Positions 17,462 to 25,870 of a stretch of DNA of 64,000 bases are shown piece after piece (the stretch's first letter is position 1; every line of letters starts with the position of its first letter). Location: assembly GCF_902459645.1 (NCBI RefSeq), contig NZ_CABPSK010000001.1, forward strand, positions 744,001-808,000. Reading direction: 5' to 3'. The position numbers and the translations under genes are program-made. This DNA comes from Pandoraea pneumonica (GTDB taxonomy: Bacteria > Pseudomonadota > Gammaproteobacteria > Burkholderiales > Burkholderiaceae). The notes beneath the pieces were generated by a model. It ran no database searches and was not told the origin of the DNA. It worked only from the letters and a program-made list of their open reading frames with translations.

Positions 17462-18055
17462 ATGTACATCGTACTGACAAGCCGGCCGGGCGAGTATCGC
17501 AGCGAACCGACCCCGGGGATTACGCCGGTGGAAACGCATGACTATTACTACGGCGCACGCCATGTCGCGGCATTCGTCGTGGCGAAGCTCGATGGTGCGG
17601 CACGGGTGAAGATCATTGAGGACACCCCGCCGCACGGCGAGAATCTGGTGCCGACCAAGTTCTTCGAGAAGTTTTCGACGGCTGCCGAAGCACTGGCATC
17701 GCTCGAAGCGCTGGTCGGACGCGACCACGCGCAGGCCCGGCTTAGCCGTCGCGAGCCGTCGCCGCCAGCCGCAACCACGGTGCAGATCACATTTCTTAGC
17801 AATGGCGGCAAATGCGTCGAGGCACCGCCGAACAGTAATTTGCTGCGTGTGTCGTTGCGCGAAAAGGGCGGTATTCCGTTCAAGTGCGGCGGCGGGCTGT
17901 GCGGCACCTGCCGCTGCCGGGTCGAGACGGGTCGCGAACATACCGATGCGGTCAAGCCGAAGGAGCGGCGCCACCTGAGCGCGGAAGATCTGGAAAACGG
18001 CTACCGAATGGCCTGCCAGACGTTTATTAACGGCGATGTGAGCGTGTCATGGTGA
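17462..18055 (+). CDS. [2Fe-2S] ferredoxin with unrecognised N-terminal domain
   Basis: 197 residues. The C-terminal half (about 105-197) is a ferredoxin domain with ligands Cys142, Cys147, Cys150 and Cys185 (CGGGLCGTC, then MACQTF). The N-terminal 95 residues (MYIVLTSRPGEYRSEPTPGI onward) match no domain I know; they contain a YYYG motif and an alpha-beta pattern. Its stop overlaps the start of the esterase gene by 7 bp, so the two are coupled. It is the third ferredoxin-type module in this cluster. Confidence 0.82.
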   Translation: MYIVLTSRPGEYRSEPTPGITPVETHDYYYGARHVAAFVVAKLDGAARVKIIEDTPPHGENLVPTKFFEKFSTAAEALASLEALVGRDHAQARLSRREPSPPAATTVQITFLSNGGKCVEAPPNSNLLRVSLREKGGIPFKCGGGLCGTCRCRVETGREHTDAVKPKERRHLSAEDLENGYRMACQTFINGDVSVSW

Positions 18056-19014
18056 ACGACGTTCGCAACTATTCAGCCCCGTTTGGTGCATTGCCGCCCG
18101 AGCAACGACGTCAGATGCTCGATCTCGGTCCCCGCTGGAACGACGACATCATTGCGAATCGCAAGGCGGTCATCGACTGCTATTCGCCACTGCTCGCTGC
18201 GGCCCCTAAGAGTCCGCATGTCGAGCGGAATCTGGCGTACGGCAGCCATGCGAGGCAGGTGCTCGATGTCTTCGAACCCGTGAGCGAGACAGCGCGTGTG
18301 CAACCCGACGGCTTACGCGACGCGGTGCTGTTTATCCATGGCGGCGCATTCGTGCGGGGCAGCAAGAGCGTCAACGGTGAGGTCTACGACAATGTCTGCC
18401 ACTGGTTTGCGCGGCAAGGCGTTGTCGCCCTGAACGTGGAGTACCGCCTGGCTGCCGACGCGCAGTGGCCGGGGGGCGCGCAGGATGTGGCGATGGCCCT
18501 CGAATGGGTGCGGGAACACGCCGCCGATTGGCGAATCGACCCGTCGCGCATTTTCGTGATCGGGCATTCGGCGGGCGGCACGCACGCGGCAGGGTGCTTG
18601 TTCGACCCTGCGTTGACACCGTATTCAACACCCGCGCAGGAGGACGTGGCCGGGCTGGTGCTGATCAGCGCGCGGCTATTCGCCGATGTCGATCCGCGCA
18701 ACCCCAACGCGAAGCCGGTGCAGGCCTATTTCGGCACCGACGAATCCCGCTATGCCGAACGATCGCCGCTCACGCACGCTGCGCGCAGCGCGGTGCCGAC
18801 GATGATCGCGATTGCCGAGTACGAGAACCGGTTTCTCGACGACTACGGCGCAGCGTTCTTTCAACGGTTACTGCGTCATCGGGGCGTCGCGCCACGGTTC
18901 GTCCAACTTCGCGGTCACAACCACACGTCGATCGTGGCCCACTTCAATTCGGGAGAGGATTGGCTGGGACGGGAAATTCTGGCGTTTATGGCCTCGGTGC
19001 CGCGCCGCGCCTGA
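18049..19014 (+). CDS. Alpha/beta-hydrolase (HGG-type esterase / arylformamidase-like)
   Basis: 321 residues. It has the HGG oxyanion motif (residues 97-99, FIHGGAFVRGSK), nucleophile Ser174 in GHSAGG, and a late histidine in RGHNHTSIVAHF. This layout is that of the kynurenine-formamidase/esterase (BD-FAE-like) group. It may cleave an ester or N-formyl bond formed in the pathway. It overlaps the preceding ferredoxin gene and ends 100 bp before the GntR gene. Confidence 0.85.
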   Translation: MVNDVRNYSAPFGALPPEQRRQMLDLGPRWNDDIIANRKAVIDCYSPLLAAAPKSPHVERNLAYGSHARQVLDVFEPVSETARVQPDGLRDAVLFIHGGAFVRGSKSVNGEVYDNVCHWFARQGVVALNVEYRLAADAQWPGGAQDVAMALEWVREHAADWRIDPSRIFVIGHSAGGTHAAGCLFDPALTPYSTPAQEDVAGLVLISARLFADVDPRNPNAKPVQAYFGTDESRYAERSPLTHAARSAVPTMIAIAEYENRFLDDYGAAFFQRLLRHRGVAPRFVQLRGHNHTSIVAHFNSGEDWLGREILAFMASVPRRA

Positions 19015-19036
19015 AACCACGGGCATACCCTGCATC

Positions 19037-19049
19037 GTGTACAGTCTAC
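19037..19049. promoter_or_regulatory. GntR-family operator copy 4 (gntR autoregulation)
   Basis: GTGTACAGTCTAC, the most diverged copy, centred 74 bp before the GntR start. It fits autoregulation and identifies that protein as the likely binder of all four sites. Confidence 0.68.
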
Positions 19050-19116
19050 AAAATGCCGTGCGCTGCTAGAATGCGGCGGTACAACGTCGTAACGACAGGT
19101 TTGTGGAGATTGGAAT

Positions 19117-19791
19117 ATGGTGCGGGGAGCCACAGGGGCGAACGGACGCGAGCCGATCATGCATCAGCAGCTTTCGGATCTGGTGATCAGCCGTTTGCGC
19201 GCGTCCATTACATCGGGCGAATACAAACCGGGCGACCGGCTTGTCGAAGGCCGCATTGCCGAGGAGCTCGATGTCTCGCGGGTGCCCGTTCGAGAAGCGC
19301 TTCGCGCGCTCGCCGTCGAAGGCTTGGTTGAAGTGCGGCCGCGTCACGGCGCGGTCGTTGCGTCGTTCGACCCCGCGTCTGCGCGCGAGTTGGTGCAGAT
19401 TCGTGCCACGCTCGAAGGACTGAACGCACGTCTGGCTGCGGAGCGTTGCACCCCCGAGCTGGTGCAACGTATCGAGAAAGTCTTGCAGGAGGGCAACGCG
19501 AAAGTTGCCGCAGGCGAGACCGCCGGTTTGCTCGAACTCAACGCACGTTTTCACGATTTGCTCTACACCGCAGGCGCGAATTCCATGCTCGCTGACCTGA
19601 TGCGATCAATGCGCGATCGCTCGCGCATGCTTTTCGTCAACGCCAACGACGAAGAAGTGCGCATCACGTGGGAAGAGCACGCAGCCATTTTGCGGGCAGT
19701 TCAATCGGGCGATGCCGCGTTCGCCGCGTTGCTGGCAGAGCGCCACGTGACCCGGGCAGCCCAGTACTACCTCGATCACATGGCGCGTTGA
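19117..19791 (+). CDS. GntR-family (FCD subfamily) transcriptional regulator
   Basis: 224 residues. Residues about 10-80 form the GntR winged helix (LRASITSGEYKPGDRLVEGRIAEELDVSRVPVREALRALAVEG split over the helices). Residues about 85-224 form an FCD ligand domain with the metal-histidine pattern FHDLL, WEEHAAIL and ERHVTRA. GGAG 8 bp before the ATG at 19117 supports this start. It is probably the repressor of the surrounding cluster, released by a pathway carboxylate. Confidence 0.9.
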   Translation: MVRGATGANGREPIMHQQLSDLVISRLRASITSGEYKPGDRLVEGRIAEELDVSRVPVREALRALAVEGLVEVRPRHGAVVASFDPASARELVQIRATLEGLNARLAAERCTPELVQRIEKVLQEGNAKVAAGETAGLLELNARFHDLLYTAGANSMLADLMRSMRDRSRMLFVNANDEEVRITWEEHAAILRAVQSGDAAFAALLAERHVTRAAQYYLDHMAR

Positions 19792-19935
19792 GGGGCCGGG
19801 CAACGTCAATGAGAATGAAAAGGTATTTCCGATAATTAAAATAATCTCATTGGCGTTTGGCGGTGGAATTCCTTGCTATCTAAAACTACAGCACCCTAGA
19901 ATCGACCTTGATTTCAAGGCATTGGCGGAGATTTG

Positions 19936-19956
19936 TTAATTAGAAGTCTTAATTAA
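19936..19956. promoter_or_regulatory. AT-rich inverted repeat upstream of the autotransporter
   Basis: TTAATTA-N7-TAATTAA lies in the 214-bp AT-rich gap (19792-20005) before the autotransporter. AT-rich symmetric sequence in a GC-rich genome could bind a regulator or an H-NS-like silencer (BpH3/MvaT-type). No gene is visible in this gap. Confidence 0.4.
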
Positions 19957-20005
19957 TCGTCTCTGTTAATCGCATCTTTTGGCAAGGCGTCAAGGGGGCT
20001 GCGTC

Positions 20006-22909
20006 ATGCTCGTTCGTACACGAGGTATGTCAACCGTCCGGCCGCTCAAGCCGTCCGCTATCGCGCTGGCATGTCTGTTGTGCGTAGGGCTGGCTTCAGG
20101 CCAACTCGAAGCGCAAACGTTGCCTGCGACGGCATTGAGCGTGGGCAATGGTAGGTCACTGACTTACACCGACGGCTCGATGAATGTCTCGACGGCAGTG
20201 CGTGTGTCGTCCACCGGCGGCAACTCGGCATCGCTTACCTTCGCTCCCGCGAGCGCGATGTCGGTTACCAGTCCCACGAATACGGCGATTCAGGTGGGGG
20301 CGTCCGGCGCTGGATCGTTCTCGAGTTTCACCATCAATTCCTCTAGCGGATATGGCGTTGCCATTGCCGGTATCGGCAATTTCTCGTTTGGCGTCGTAGT
20401 GAGCGGCACGAACGGGGGGCAATCGACGGCCGATCTTGGCACCGGTACCACGATCACCACCAGCGGCGGGTCGGGCGGTGCGGGGCTTTGGGCCACCACT
20501 GGCGGCACGATCACGGGCAACGCCGTCACGATCAACACCATGGGACCATCGGCACAGGGGGCAGGGGCGGTTGGCGGCGGCGCCATTTCGCTCACCAACG
20601 CGTCGATCACGACCACGGGGGCAAGCTCGTATGGGCTTTTGAACCGTGCCAGCCACGGCGCCTACGAGGGCACGGCCGCGCTGTCGTATCGAAACGGCAC
20701 CATTACCACCAGCGGCGCGTCGGCGCATGGCGTGGATGCGGAAGGCAACGGCGGCACGGTATTGCATAACACAACGATCTCGACGAGTGGCAACGGTGCC
20801 TACGGGATTCGGCTCGTGGATTCCGACTTCGGCAGCGTGTCGACGGGCAGTCCCGAGGTGACCATTTCGTCCGACGCGGGCGGCACACCGTCGACGGTCA
20901 CGACCTCGGGTGCCAACGCGCATGCTGTCATGCTGGTCAATCTCTTTACGGGCGATACCGCCACGCTAACGGCCTCGGGCACTACGTTTCACGCACAAGG
21001 CAGCGGTGCCTATGGCATGTACCTCACCGGCGTGACGGGCTCCAACGAAATCGTGACGCTCAACGGTTCGACAGTGCGCAGCGACCAGTCGGATGCCATC
21101 CACGTCACAGGCCCGAACGGCACGATTACCCTCACATCGGGTGCATCGCTAATTGCCGGGCCGGGCGCGTCGGCCCTCAATGTCAATGCAGGTGGCACGT
21201 CAGCGGGCAACGTGGCGTTGTCATCGGACGCATCGACGTTGACGGGGACGATTCTCACCGACGCCGTAAGTACCGCGCAGGTGGCATTGCGCAACGGCTC
21301 GGTGTGGAACGTTACCGGCAACTCCAATATGACCACGCTGGAGAACACGGCCAGCATGATCAAAGTGCTGTCGACGGCGGGACAGACGAGCCAGCCCACT
21401 TTGGCGTCGTCATACTCGAGTATCACGACGACAGGCAATTACACCGGCAACAACGGCACGCTGGCGCTTAACACGTACTTAAATGCAGGCGGCGCGTTGT
21501 CGAATCAATTCACCGATCGCCTGTTGATCGGGGGTAACGCTACCGGCACGACGCTAGTCGACGTGCGCGCGGTCGATGCGAGTCCGGGGCCGGTAGCGAC
21601 CTATCAGGCCCATCTGAACCGGGGCTTGCTCGGCGCACCGCCCGCGCATTTGTTCTCGGCGACCGACGGCATTTCGATCATTCAAGTGGCGGGCACGTCC
21701 AGTCAGAACGCCTTCGTGTTGAAGAACGGCTACGTCACGGCGGAGAACTTGCCGTTCCAGTACCACTTGTACGCTTACGGCCCGGGGTCGGAGTATGGCG
21801 CGGCGAGCCCGGGGCAATCGTTGGTAGGCGCGACGGGCACGTTCTGGGATTACCGATTACAGACCGCGTTCGTTGACCCGGGCGGCGAAGTCGAGCCGGA
21901 CCCGGACCCCGTCGATCCCAGTGTTCCGGAACCCATTCCGCCGAATGCCCGGCCGGAAGTCGTGCCGCAGGTCGCCGCGTACTTGAGCGCGCCGATGGCA
22001 CTGCTGTATGCCGGATTAGTCGACATCGACACGCTGCACCGCCGGTTGGGCGAGATTCGGGACGACCGCGACCTTGGCCGCGACAGCGGGGATAGCGAAG
22101 CGTTCGTGCGCGTCTATGGCGGCCATTTCAATTACCGCAGCAACCGAACGTTCCAGCAATACGGTTACAACGCCGATGGCGACTACAGCGCCGTGCAGTT
22201 CGGCGGCAACCTGTTTAAACGACGCAACGAAGACGGTCTGTGGCGCTTCGGCGTGGCGGGCGCTATCGGGTGGTTGCACTTCGAGCCCGATGCCGTCGAC
22301 GGGTATAGCAGTGGCGCAGGCAATACCTATCGGATATCGGGCTATGCGACGTATCAAAGCACACAAGGCTGGTACGTCGACAATGTGCTGTCGTTTGGCT
22401 GGTTCGACGGCCGGGTGAGTACGAATGCGCATGCCACGGCCTCCGACTTGAAAGGCCGCGACGTCGCGTTGTCGGTGGAAGCGGGGTACCCGTTCGGCAT
22501 TGGGGCAGGGTTGCAGCTTGAGCCGCAGGTGCAACTCGTGGGCCAGCATGTCGGCTTCAACAATCAGGTGGATGCAGACGATTTGGCGGTCAACATCGGC
22601 AGCCAGAATCAGTTGCTCGGGCGAGTCGGCATGCGCTTGACCCGCGCCTTCGAAGTCGGCAAAGGGCGGGTGACGCCGTACGTAGCCGTGGATTACTTGC
22701 ACGCGTTCACCGATGGCACGCACGTCAATGTGGGCGGCGTTGACTTCATCAGCGGCAAGCTTGGCGATGCCGTGCGCTTATCCATCGGTGCCAACGCGAC
22801 CATGAGCGAGCGCATGTCGCTCTATGGGCGAGCCTCTTGGTCGAAGGATATTGGCAACGCGGGCATCCGCGGCTGGCTGCTGAATGTGGGCGCGCGGTTC
22901 CTGTTCTGA
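20006..22909 (+). CDS. Type V autotransporter with beta-solenoid passenger
   Basis: 967 residues from the ATG at 20006 (AAGGGGG upstream; a TTG at 19979 would add 9). A signal sequence ends near residue 40 (ASGQLEAQ). Residues about 45-620 are a Thr/Ser/Gly-rich repetitive passenger with recurring TTSG..A.G segments, as in pertactin-like solenoids. A Pro/Asp-rich stretch (VEPDPDPVDPSVPEPIPP) near 635-655 precedes the autochaperone and a C-terminal beta-barrel of about 270 residues ending in the expected aromatic (LLNVGARFLF). It is secreted to the cell surface, probably an adhesin; the ligand is unknown. Confidence 0.9.
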   Translation: MLVRTRGMSTVRPLKPSAIALACLLCVGLASGQLEAQTLPATALSVGNGRSLTYTDGSMNVSTAVRVSSTGGNSASLTFAPASAMSVTSPTNTAIQVGASGAGSFSSFTINSSSGYGVAIAGIGNFSFGVVVSGTNGGQSTADLGTGTTITTSGGSGGAGLWATTGGTITGNAVTINTMGPSAQGAGAVGGGAISLTNASITTTGASSYGLLNRASHGAYEGTAALSYRNGTITTSGASAHGVDAEGNGGTVLHNTTISTSGNGAYGIRLVDSDFGSVSTGSPEVTISSDAGGTPSTVTTSGANAHAVMLVNLFTGDTATLTASGTTFHAQGSGAYGMYLTGVTGSNEIVTLNGSTVRSDQSDAIHVTGPNGTITLTSGASLIAGPGASALNVNAGGTSAGNVALSSDASTLTGTILTDAVSTAQVALRNGSVWNVTGNSNMTTLENTASMIKVLSTAGQTSQPTLASSYSSITTTGNYTGNNGTLALNTYLNAGGALSNQFTDRLLIGGNATGTTLVDVRAVDASPGPVATYQAHLNRGLLGAPPAHLFSATDGISIIQVAGTSSQNAFVLKNGYVTAENLPFQYHLYAYGPGSEYGAASPGQSLVGATGTFWDYRLQTAFVDPGGEVEPDPDPVDPSVPEPIPPNARPEVVPQVAAYLSAPMALLYAGLVDIDTLHRRLGEIRDDRDLGRDSGDSEAFVRVYGGHFNYRSNRTFQQYGYNADGDYSAVQFGGNLFKRRNEDGLWRFGVAGAIGWLHFEPDAVDGYSSGAGNTYRISGYATYQSTQGWYVDNVLSFGWFDGRVSTNAHATASDLKGRDVALSVEAGYPFGIGAGLQLEPQVQLVGQHVGFNNQVDADDLAVNIGSQNQLLGRVGMRLTRAFEVGKGRVTPYVAVDYLHAFTDGTHVNVGGVDFISGKLGDAVRLSIGANATMSERMSLYGRASWSKDIGNAGIRGWLLNVGARFLF

Positions 22910-22922
22910 GCGCCATTTTTTT
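22889..22922 (+). terminator. Rho-independent-like terminator of the autotransporter gene
   Basis: GGCGC at 22889-22893 pairs with GCGCC at 22910-22914, followed by A and seven Ts. The stem overlaps the last codons. It is short, so confidence is moderate. Confidence 0.5.
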
Positions 22923-22989
22923 GTCACCGGCAAAAGCACGGAATCCTCGGTAAGCTTGCACGCCAGAACAACATCAGGAGACAAGAAAG

Positions 22990-23202
22990 ATGACAACCGA
23001 AAAAGTTAAAGGCCCCGCTTCTTACTTCCCGTCGATTGAAAAGACGTATGGCAAGCCGATCAGCCATTGGTTGGCAGTGCTGGACGGAATGAAGGACGTG
23101 AAGCACATGGAGCAGGTCGCGCGCCTGAAGGCTGAGCATGGTCTTGGTCATGGGCATGCGAACGCGCTGGTGGCCTACCAACGCTCGCAAGCGGCGAAGT
23201 AG
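22990..23202 (+). CDS. DUF4287 small protein
   Basis: 70 residues. The sequence SYFPSIEKTYGKPISHWLAVL followed by GLGHGHANALVAY is the DUF4287 signature. Proteins of this family are cytoplasmic, often 70-80 residues or fused to DUF5655, with no assigned function. AGGAGA precedes the ATG. It stands alone between the autotransporter and the RidA gene. Confidence 0.85.
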   Translation: MTTEKVKGPASYFPSIEKTYGKPISHWLAVLDGMKDVKHMEQVARLKAEHGLGHGHANALVAYQRSQAAK

Positions 23203-23252
23203 GCTGATCCATTAAGATAAGCGCGTCAATCAACTTATGACGCGGGGAAGGA

Positions 23253-23732
23253 ATGAGCAGAGACAAGCAGTGGCGGCTGGTTGCCGATCGATTCGGCTTT
23301 CCGGTGGACGACGATATCAAGATCGGCGGGAAATACACACCGGTGCTGATCGACGGCGACACGGCCTACGTTGCCGGGCAGATCCCGAGAATTGGCGAAA
23401 CCGTGCACTTCATCGGCAGCGCCGGCGACATGATTCCACTGGAAGACGCGCGTCAGGCGGCCGGGGTATCGGCCTTACGGGCGCTGACATTGATTCACCG
23501 CGCCTGCGGCAGTCTCGATGCGATCGTCGCCGTCCCGCGCATTAGCGTCTTCGTGCGAAGCGCGCCAGGGTTCACGATGCAAAGCGAAGTGGCCGACGGC
23601 GCCTCCGATGTCCTCTTCGAAGTGCTTGGCGATGCTGGCGTCCACACGCGCACGTCGGTCGGCGTGCTTCAACTACCCAAGGGAGCAGTCGTCGAAGTGG
23701 ACTTTATCTTCAGAATTAAAGGCGTTGCATGA
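23253..23732 (+). CDS. RidA/YjgF/YER057c-family protein
   Basis: 159 residues of the RidA family: YVAGQIPRIGETVHFIGSAGD near the N-terminus and LPKGAVVEVDFIFRIKG at the end. RidA proteins hydrolyse reactive enamines and imines to ketones. The usual catalytic arginine region here is IVAVPRISVFVRSAPGF (Arg in VFVRS). It is longer than RidA itself (about 128) and fits the YjgH/YoaB-like group. GGAAGGA precedes the ATG. Confidence 0.85.
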   Translation: MSRDKQWRLVADRFGFPVDDDIKIGGKYTPVLIDGDTAYVAGQIPRIGETVHFIGSAGDMIPLEDARQAAGVSALRALTLIHRACGSLDAIVAVPRISVFVRSAPGFTMQSEVADGASDVLFEVLGDAGVHTRTSVGVLQLPKGAVVEVDFIFRIKGVA

Positions 23733-23874
23733 CGCCGATATTGCCGGTTCGCCGCCCGAGCAGCGAAATGCCAGAACGCATAACCAAATCCATATCGCTG
23801 CATAGCTAAGTGCGATTAGCACCGCGCGCCATCACGCTCACAATGCAAGCAGAACAATGCAGATGGGGGCGACG

Positions 23875-24630
23875 ATGGATTCGGTGTATCTGGTGGTGGT
23901 GCTCGGCACTGTCGTGGCGGGCTTCATTCAAGGGCTGTCGGGTTTTGCATTCGGGCTCGCCGCGATGTCGTTCTGGGCGTGGGTGCTCGACCCGCGGCTC
24001 GCCGCCACACTGGCTGTGTTCGGCGCGCTGTCGGGGCAAATACTCGCGGCCGTTACAGTGCGGCGTGGCGTCGACCTCAAGCGCTTGCTGCCGTTCGTAT
24101 TAGGCGGCTTGCTCGGCATTCCACTCGGCGTCGCACTGCTGCCGCGACTGGATATGGATTGGTTCAAGGCCATCCTCGGGACGCTGCTGGTGGTGTGGTG
24201 TCCCACGATGTTGTTGGCCCGGAACTTGCCGAAAATCTCGTCCGGTGGCCGCGCAGCCGATGCGCTGGTGGGCATGGCTGGCGGTGTACTCGGTGGTGTC
24301 GGCGGCTTTGCCGGGACGCTCCCGACGCTTTGGTGCACGCTGCGTGGCGTCGACAAAGACGTGCAGCGCGCCGTCATTCAGAACTTCAATTTGTCGATGC
24401 TGCTCGTCACGATGGGCACCTATCTGGCCACCGGCATCGTCACCCGCGAGATGCTGCCGTTCTTCGGTATCGTCGCGATCGCCATGCCCATCCCCACGTT
24501 GCTCGGGGCGAAGCTCTACATCGGTATTAGCGAAGCGCGGTTTCGACAAGTGGTGCTCGGGCTGCTGACCGCATCAGGCGTGACGCTGCTGGTGTCTGCT
24601 TTGCCAAGGTTGTTGGAGCGAGTGCAGTAG
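23875..24630 (+). CDS. TauE/SafE-family membrane permease
   Basis: 251 residues with about eight membrane helices. The family repeat GFIQGLSGFAFGLAAMSFW near the start and GGVLGGVGGFAGTLPTLW in the middle are diagnostic. TauE/SafE proteins export sulfite, sulfoacetate or organic acids. I prefer the ATG at 23875 (GGGGG 8 bp upstream) to 23857. It lies 400 bp upstream of the sulfur island, so a role in releasing sulfite from sulfonate use is conceivable but not shown. Confidence 0.82.
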   Translation: MDSVYLVVVLGTVVAGFIQGLSGFAFGLAAMSFWAWVLDPRLAATLAVFGALSGQILAAVTVRRGVDLKRLLPFVLGGLLGIPLGVALLPRLDMDWFKAILGTLLVVWCPTMLLARNLPKISSGGRAADALVGMAGGVLGGVGGFAGTLPTLWCTLRGVDKDVQRAVIQNFNLSMLLVTMGTYLATGIVTREMLPFFGIVAIAMPIPTLLGAKLYIGISEARFRQVVLGLLTASGVTLLVSALPRLLERVQ

Positions 24631-25036
24631 GGTGGCACTCGCCCCAAGGGCCGAACGTACGCGACGGACCCGCTTAGCAATCGAAACCGGGGCCTCCCGC
24701 ACCTCCCGCACCACCCGCACCTACCGCCGCTCCGTGTCACGTCGGCCCGGGCCGACGGCAAGCACTTCGCCCTGATCCGGTTTTTCTGCGGCGCTCTCGG
24801 GCAGCACGATGCCCGAAGCGGTCTTGGTCTCTTGACTGCATTTGCCCGCACTCCCACTTGCGCGTGATTCTGGCTTTAGAAAATCGAGTGCTAAAGCTAG
24901 ACCGCAAACAGGCATATGCATACCCGTTTTGCTTCGTAGTAACGGCGTGTCCGTGAGGTTTAAATAGCGTTTCGGCGCACGCAACGCCAGACAACAAACG
25001 CTCTCTTCCACACGTCATCTGTTCCCGGAGTTATCC
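24631..25036. other. 406-bp intergenic region upstream of metQ
   Basis: No convincing gene. It contains imperfect CCCGCACC repeats (about 24695-24725), an 18-bp perfect palindrome CGTCGGCCCGGGCCGACG (24740-24757) and the inverted repeat GCTTTAG-N11-CTAAAGC (24873-24897). The first half probably ends the TauE transcript; the second half should hold the metQ promoter. I do not recognise a SAM riboswitch. Confidence 0.5.
24873..24897. promoter_or_regulatory. Inverted repeat, candidate operator of the sulfur importer operon
   Basis: GCTTTAG-N11-CTAAAGC, 140 bp before the metQ start. It is symmetric and in the expected region for an activator such as a LysR-type protein, but it is a single site and has no second copy in the window. 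Confidence 0.35.
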
Positions 25037-25843
25037 ATGAAGTTTTCCAGCCTGTTTCTCGCCCCGCTGGCGGCACTCGTCATGTTCAACGCAAATGCAG
25101 CCGACAAGCTGCGCATCGGTGTCATGGCAGGGGCCTATGGCGACTCGATTGCCGTCGCGGCCAAAGAGGCCAAGCGTCAGGGCATCGACGTCGATGTGGT
25201 CGAGTTCACCGACTGGACGACGCCGAACATCGCGGTAGACGCAGGCGATCTGGACATCAACTACTTCCAGCACCAGCCGTTCCTCGACAACGCGATCCAG
25301 AAGAATGGCTTCAAGCTCGCCAGCGCAGGCACCGGCATTCTGGCCAACGTGGGCCTGTATTCGCTCAAACACAAAACGGTCGCTGAAGTGCCGCAAGGCG
25401 GCAAGGTCGGCATTGCCAACGATCCGGTGAATCAAGGCCGAGGTTTGCTGCTGTTGCAAAAGGTCGGTCTCATCAAGCTCAAGAGCGGCGTCGGCTTTCT
25501 GGGCACCTTGAACGACATTACCGAGAACCCAAAGAAGCTGCGATTCGTCGAGGTGGAAGGGCCGCAACTGGTTCGCATTACGGGCGACGTCGATATCGCA
25601 CAGGGGTATCCGCACTTCATCGTGTCGTCGAAGGCGTTCGATCCGTCGAGCGGCTTGGCTTATTCGGGCATTGAAGACTCGCGTTTCGCCATTCAATTCG
25701 TCGTCAAAGCAAACCGCACGCAAGACCCGGTCGTGCAGAAGTTCATTCGCATCTATCAGAACTCCGACGCGGTAAAGACGACGATTCTCCATTCGTTCAA
25801 CGACGACAAGCGTTTGTACACGCTGGCTTGGGTCAAGCCGTAA
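25037..25843 (+). CDS. metQ: NlpA/MetQ-family periplasmic substrate-binding protein (no lipobox)
   Basis: 268 residues. A signal peptide ends at NANA-ADK (about residue 21); there is no cysteine lipobox, so unlike E. coli MetQ it should be soluble in the periplasm. The body is of the NlpA family (GVMAGAYGDSIAVAAKEAK, DINYFQHQPFLDNAI, GIANDPVNQGRGLLLLQ). The two-gene ATPase/permease set downstream completes the importer. Neighbouring SfnB, LLM and SsuD genes suggest an organosulfur ligand rather than, or besides, methionine. Confidence 0.85.
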   Translation: MKFSSLFLAPLAALVMFNANAADKLRIGVMAGAYGDSIAVAAKEAKRQGIDVDVVEFTDWTTPNIAVDAGDLDINYFQHQPFLDNAIQKNGFKLASAGTGILANVGLYSLKHKTVAEVPQGGKVGIANDPVNQGRGLLLLQKVGLIKLKSGVGFLGTLNDITENPKKLRFVEVEGPQLVRITGDVDIAQGYPHFIVSSKAFDPSSGLAYSGIEDSRFAIQFVVKANRTQDPVVQKFIRIYQNSDAVKTTILHSFNDDKRLYTLAWVKP

Positions 25844-25870
25844 TTTATCGCCGGATCAAGGAGCTTCCCG

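Noticed and set aside
24740-24757. 18-bp perfect palindrome CGTCGGCCCGGGCCGACG as an operator
   Set aside because: Very GC-rich self-complementary sequence is common at this base composition, it occurs once, and no regulator is adjacent; more likely part of a transcript end.
24721-25011. Minus-strand 96-codon ORF upstream of metQ
   Set aside because: No ribosome-binding site, no recognisable domain, composition unlike the neighbours, and it fills the expected promoter region of metQ.
24631-25036. SAM or other riboswitch before metQNI
   Set aside because: I could not find a conserved aptamer core; only simple inverted repeats are visible.
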